From positions 23,030,880-23,094,879 of the forward strand of contig NC_082603.1 in the NCBI RefSeq assembly GCF_030936135.1: DNA of 64,000 nucleotides. Reading direction: 5' to 3'. The DNA is from Gavia stellata (Eukaryota; Chordata; Aves; Gaviiformes; Gaviidae). Shown here piece by piece: positions 59,750 through 64,000 of this stretch. Made by a program: the position numbers and the translations under genes. The notes beneath the pieces are model-generated. The model was not told the origin of the DNA. It searched no databases and saw only the letters and a list, made by a program, of their open reading frames with translations. Positions within the stretch are counted from its first letter, which is position 1, and each line of letters begins with the position of its first letter.

Positions 59750-60700
59750 CTGTGCTTGCGCCCTTTCCCTTTGAACTGGAAAGCTCTCATGTGCTGCTAT
59801 GTCTGCCGATAACTGAGAGCCAGGTACTGAAGCTGCTGAACGCTGACAAAGGCTTGGTCGTGCCGCGCTCTGCAGCTGCGGTACTGGCTTGCTCTTCATG
59901 CATGCTGCAGGGAAGTGTAAGAGTAAAGTGCTGAGCAATGATGGGCACATGGAGACCTTGTCACCACCCACTCTTCTACATCCACAACTGTACTCAGTCA
60001 GGAGCTGGAAAACCGTATCTGAACCAGGCCCAGAGTCAAGCAACCGGAGGGATGAAGGGCAGCCTCAGCCGACAAGGCGCTCAGGTGAAGGTGCTCAAGC
60101 GATTTTTCCAGGGGCTGAAGGGAAGGCACCTGCAGCCGGCCCCCCAGCTCGCCACAGCTGCAGGCTAGGGGCTCGCATCTCCCCCGGGCCTGTGGGGAGG
60201 CAGAGAGGGCCCGAGGGGAAGGGCAGTGACTCAGGTGAATGCTGCAGGTGTCCTCCTGTCAGAAATGGCACCTGCTTCCTTCAGCAGGAGAGCTGCCACC
60301 ACCTCAAGAGTCCCAAAACTCTGCCTCTCTTGGCTGCCTCTCTGGCAAGTGCCCTTTTTCTGGGGCTATCTCAGAGGCTCTGGACACCTCCTTGCTCTGC
60401 AGGTGCTGGCATTGCCCTGTCCCACCTCCTCAATGGAGGTGGCTGCTTTTCCTTTCTCACCCTGAAGGCTGACCCTCTGAAATGCCAAATGCCTCTTCAG
60501 CCACTCGCTGAGCGGCAGCAGCCACCCCAACCCGGCTGGAGAGACGGGCAGTCCACGGAAATTGCTGGAAGCTACTTCTCGGGGATTCCGCTCCTGTGGC
60601 TGTGACCTCCAGAGCTGCTGGTGGAGCTGAGGTGAGTACCCCGCGAGGGCTGAACTGTGTGGGGAGGGCGGAGAGGCCATGTTAGTGCTGGGGGGGGTGG
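59750..60700. other. GC-rich island with overlapping open frames, unidentified
   Basis: Base composition shifts abruptly from AT-rich to GC-rich here, with CpG dinucleotides scattered throughout (for example near 59860, 60060-60200 and 60520-60650). A 238-codon frame on the + strand (59889-60605) and a 104-codon frame on the - strand (60366-60680) overlap; neither has a domain I recognise, and both are Pro/Ser/Arg/Gly-rich as GC-rich non-coding DNA often reads. A good + strand donor (GAG followed by GTGAGT) stands at about 60630. It could be a CpG island or alternative promoter, a lncRNA first exon, or an unrecognised element. Confidence 0.4.
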
Positions 60701-60822
60701 AAGCAGATTTCCATTGTGACTGTATCGGGATTTGGGGAGAAATTTCAAGGTGTGTAGCAGCGTTTCTATAATCTTTGATGGATCTGTTCAGAAGATCTAC
60801 TGCAGTAGGAAGTAATTATAGG

Positions 60823-61084
60823 ATAGGACAAGAGGAAATGGCCGCAAGTTGCGTCGGGGAGGTTTAGATTGGATATTAGGAAAAACTTCTTCACTGAGAG
60901 GGTTGTCAGACACTGGAACAGGCTGCCCAGGGAGGTGGTGGAGTCACCGTCCCTGGAGGCATTTAAAAGACTGTGGATGAGGCGCTTGGGGACATGGTTT
61001 AGTGGTGGACTTGGCAGGGTTAGGTTCACGGTTGGACTTGATGATCTTGAAGGTCTTTTGCAACCTAAACGATTCTATGATTCT
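60823..61084 (+). repeat. CR1 LINE 3' end, relatively young
   Basis: Well-preserved avian CR1 3' region: GACAAGAGGAAATGG, TTAGATTGGATATTAGGAAA, CACTGGAACAGGCTGCCCAG, GGAGGTGGTGGAGTCACCGT, GGTTGGACTTGATGATCTTG and the terminal AACGATTCTATGATTCT. It is 5'-truncated, with sense on the + strand, antisense to AK5. The wording GACATGGTTTAGTGGTGGAC points to a J-like CR1 subfamily, from memory. An open frame crossing it (60869-61183) is only LINE 3' sequence. Confidence 0.92.
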
Positions 61085-64000
61085 AATTATACCCTTGTAG
61101 GGAGGCAGTGCTCAAAAATCAAAAGAAGAGGCAAGGCCAAAATAAAAAAAACCCACAAACCTCTTTGCCATAAAGTTTTTTAAGCATGTGACTTGTGCAT
61201 TTATCAACTGTTGGGACTTGCAAATATTACTACGCAGCTCTATTATGTGGATCTAAGGTGCTAGAAAATATGTGATTTTCCTTTTTGTTTATATAGGAAT
61301 AACATGTTCACAATAGAGTGAATTTGGCACCATATCCTCCTGACTTGGACTTCCTTCCAACTTTTGCATTCAATTTAACAAATAATTGCTCCAAGCATCT
61401 AATTTTCAGAGAACTTACAGTACTGTAGCTCAGAATAAAAACTGGGTCATAAGGCAGTAGCATCAAAGGAACTGTTTTGCCTACTGTAACCTGGAATCTT
61501 TTACTCCAGCTTCACAAAGACAATTATCAGCCCATGGTGTGAGAATCACACTTGTGCTACAATTTTAGCTAGAAAATACCTTTGTCACAGTCTCATTTTC
61601 TTTCCGATGTGGGTTGCATGTTGTTTTTCTATTGCTTTAATAAGAAGAAAATTATTCTTCTGTAAAAGCACTGATAGAAAGAAAGCAAGGAATAAATAAG
61701 AGTGGCTACAGAGAAATAGATACAGAGAAATTACAGGCAAATTATCTGTAATGAGTCTGTTAAATATTTGTAGTGGCAACTAATTTTATTTCTGGTCAGT
61801 TTTGGTTTTTTAGATTAGTAGATCTGTGTGTGCATGTGCTTGTTTACATATTCTTCCTCCTGGCCTTGAATATACTAGCAATACGGTAATTTAATCCTAT
61901 TTATTTGGTGTATATACACAGTATTAGAGAAAAAAGAAGTTATAAAGATTACTTTATTCTGTTTCTTATAACTGTTTCTCCTCTGAATGTAGAGCTGAAA
62001 CAGAAATTTCTTAATGTCCCTTTATACACTAAATAAACTAGAACACTTTTTAGAAATAACAATACAAGGACAATTTTTGGCTCTTTAGCTAGCAGGTAAA
62101 TAACCAGAAAAATTCATGTGTTTCTGTAATACCTTTATCTGTTAGTATTTTAAAAGAGAATGCTGTCAGAATGACCCATTATGCAGGGCATACACCATAA
62201 TGAGCATTACTGTGCCTCCAAAACTTTAATTAAAATTGACCATGTTTATTTTTTACAGAAGAATTACAACAAAGCTGAGATTAAAATGCTGAGCTCTTTA
62301 AAGAGGAAAAGACATAATTAAATAAGTTATGTGCTGAAAATGGTAATTTTTATGGTCACTGCTATTAATTTAGTATCATTTGATGAGTAGCAAAGCATCC
62401 TACTGCTTGACAAATATATATGACACATTTTACAAAGTCTTGTGCATTCTTATAAATCAATGAGACCGAAGTTCTTGCTTGGCCTTATCTGAGAAGAGGC
62501 TGAATGCCCCCAGGAAATTCAGCATTGAGGGCTGAACACATACTTAGCATTAAGCCAGTATTAATTTACATGTGTAAAGTTCAAATATTACTTAATGTCT
62601 TGTCTCCCTCTGAAGGCCAGTACTTAATGTGACTGAAAAAGAGCTATTTAGGTGGGAAAGAATGTGAAAGTGCATTTCCTTACTCATTAGATACTTCCTT
62701 CTGGCTCAGGGTATATACTCATAGGACTGCTACAAAGGCAGCTTTAACAGCAAATTAACCCTGCATTCATGGGGCTTATTACAAATTCTGCAGTGCTACA
62801 AATTGATATCTCGTTCTTTTTAGAGGGTCTATTTATTAAATCTATGCCTCTTTCTAAAAAAAAAAAAAAGAGAAAAAAATTAATAATGGAAGAAAGTTTA
62901 TAAGGAACCACAGCTGCACAAAGATATTTTCAGTTAAGAAGCATTCACTGCAACTTGTTATGCTGTTTTTCAAACAGGAAAAACTTGAGACATTAAAAAA
63001 GGTAGTGAAATTTTCCCAATGGCCCAGTTGTTAGGAGAAGGAAAATATGTCCCCACTTTTGTTGTGAAGGCATAAGATTCTTTGTGAACACTGTCATTCT
63101 TTCTGTATGCTGTCATCTTTTACTCTGCCTTCATATATTTTGGGAAATAAAATTGCGTTCACCAGTGACAGACTGATTCAGGGTATCCTGCTATTCAGAT
63201 TAATCATGTTTTCCGATTTTCTTATATGACATGAAGATAAAGAGTTAAAGCCTAGAAAATGGTCAGAGGTATTATGAGTATGCTGTGCCCTGTAGGAGGA
63301 TGTATAAGAACTACCAGCAGTTCTTCAATGTTAGCATGCTTTTGTGTTATGCTAGTATTGCTAAGTGCAGTACATCTTGCTTTAAAGTTCATTCATAAAC
63401 CTAATAAAAAAATTGCGGATTCAGAAATTAAGCACGTTGCATCAGTGAGATTATTCTTGCAAACTGAATCCTTTTTGTGTCACTTTGTGGTTTCTGATTC
63501 AAACAGTAAGCAAGTATCTGGAACCAGGGTACTAGACAGCGTAAAAATTAAATGCAGTTCTGCATACTGTTTTTCTGTAGACGAGGCTGGATTAAAAGGT
63601 CTGTGCACTCCCTTAGCACAGTTTTCCCTTCCATGATGTTGATTCAGCTGCCTGTGAAACTGTGTAAGGGGATCTTTCGGTAAATAACTTCCTGGCAGCA
63701 CTGCTGACTTAGGTGGTCACCTTCTCCATTGAATCACTGAATGCGGAAATGCTTCAAAGAGAGCACTTCAAGGGGAGAAAAAGAGTGGTCTCAGTGGGTA
63801 GGGAGAAATGACAATTGCCCAAGCAGCACTTTTGAATGTTTAACTGCAGTCTGCCTTAGATCAGTGAAAGATCTCAGTTTAAGAAATCAACTCTCTTACA
63901 CCTGCTTTCCCTCAAGCCCCAATCCCCCCCAGACTATGAAAGGCCACAAGCCTAGGCATGGGATTCAAATGTACCAGTCTGGCCTAGAGCACGACATCAC

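Larger units (their letters stand above)
59225..64000 (-). other. AK5 intron, continuing beyond the window
   Basis: No further AK5 exon could be recognised before the right edge. The stretch includes a GC-rich island (59750-60700), a CR1 3' end (60823-61084), an A-run at 62857-62870 and otherwise AT-rich sequence with no gene. Confidence 0.65.

Noticed and set aside
59889-60605. 238-codon frame as a novel protein gene
   Set aside because: Biased Pro/Ser/Arg/Gly composition, overlapping frames on both strands, no domain, no clear start context; kept only as a GC-rich island.
60869-61183. 104-codon + strand frame near the right end
   Set aside because: It is the untranslated 3' part of a CR1 LINE.

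Overview
The window looks like a piece of a bird chromosome. It is AT-rich, dominated by introns, and carries CR1 LINE 3' ends typical of birds: one old copy near 7.4 kb and one fresher copy near 61 kb. The coding exons belong to two genes recognised from their protein sequence, ZZZ3 on the + strand and AK5 on the - strand. They converge tail to tail. From memory, the human orthologues have the same arrangement on 1p31, which supports orthology. No bacterial, viral, CRISPR or tRNA/rRNA feature was seen.

Region 1-8151 is the 5' non-coding part of ZZZ3. It is mostly intron, with one probable untranslated exon (5583-5739). The first ATG lies in a large exon at 8152-9713, and ten further coding exons follow to 40129. 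Splicing the eleven coding segments gives an uninterrupted frame of 906 codons plus stop, close to the remembered human length of 903. The order is a long, disordered, acidic N-terminal half, a helical segment, a Myb/SANT domain, and a C-terminal ZZ zinc finger. ZZZ3 is a subunit of the ATAC histone acetyltransferase complex. Its 3' UTR runs to a poly(A) signal near 41.29 kb.

About 2 kb of sequence separates the last ZZZ3 poly(A) signals from those of AK5. The AK5 3' UTR and last four coding exons lie on the - strand between about 43.4 and 59.2 kb. They encode the second (C-terminal) adenylate kinase domain from its P-loop to the stop. The rest of AK5 lies beyond the right edge. From 59.2 to 64 kb is AK5 intron holding a GC-rich island and the younger CR1.

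No wholly new system was found. The best observation is in AK5. In its second kinase domain several residues that bind phosphate or act in catalysis in adenylate kinases are replaced (Arg to Gln in the NMP-binding segment; Arg to Gly and Asp to Ala in the LID), although the P-loop, reading frame and splice sites are intact. The domain also has a C-terminal tail longer than the human one I remember. Second is a ZZZ3 leader with many short upstream ORFs, one of which would cross the predicted splice junction.
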